This document shows, piece after piece, positions 6,838 to 9,340 of a stretch of 9,340 nucleotides of DNA. The notes beneath the pieces are model-generated. The model saw only the letters and a program-made list of their open reading frames with translations. It searched no databases and was not told where the DNA came from. This DNA comes from Pseudomonadota bacterium (lineage in GTDB: Bacteria; Pseudomonadota; Alphaproteobacteria; Acetobacterales; Acetobacteraceae), in the NCBI GenBank assembly GCA_021808185.1, contig JAKBCB010000118.1, positions 1 to 9,340 of the forward strand. The letters are read 5' to 3'. The translations under genes and the position numbers were made by a program. The first letter of the stretch is position 1, and each line of letters begins with the position of its first letter.

Positions 6838-9340
<2,503 letters not shown>

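Overview
The window is GC-rich bacterial chromosome carrying core housekeeping genes. RpoD, DnaG, CarA and CarB all look alphaproteobacterial, and the RpoD and CarA sequences suggest Rhodospirillales, perhaps Acetobacteraceae. The family-level guess is from memory of protein style, not from a search. No mobile element, CRISPR array, rRNA or tRNA was seen.

Layout: a minus-strand run occupies 1-5354. In transcription order it is yqeY, dnaG (its start overlaps the yqeY stop by 1 nt), rpoD (86 nt after dnaG, with a weak terminator-like hairpin in the gap), a GNAT acetyltransferase (37 nt after rpoD), and a periplasmic substrate-binding protein of the branched-chain amino acid type, cut by the left edge. 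This is the macromolecular-synthesis arrangement of dnaG and rpoD, with yqeY in the place that rpsU holds in enterobacteria. On the plus strand, carA and carB run from about 5478 to the right edge. carB is cut after 834 codons.

The most interesting part is the 123-nt divergent region (5355-5477) and the start of carA. CarA proper begins at 5673 behind a strong ribosome binding site. The same frame is open upstream without a stop and encodes a 65-residue Cro/YdaS-like helix-turn-helix domain starting at 5478. The gene can therefore make an HTH-CarA fusion, a plain CarA, or both. Just upstream lie two palindromes of identical design, TGGGAA-N5-TTCCCA, with centres 40 bp apart. One covers the spacer of a possible leaderless carA promoter. 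The other lies at the -35 position of a possible yqeY-dnaG-rpoD promoter.

My working hypothesis is a self-regulating carbamoyl-phosphate synthetase: a DNA-binding domain attached to the small subunit represses carAB and possibly also the primase/sigma-factor operon. The fusion frame and the repeats are read directly from the sequence. The binding and the regulatory link are inference.
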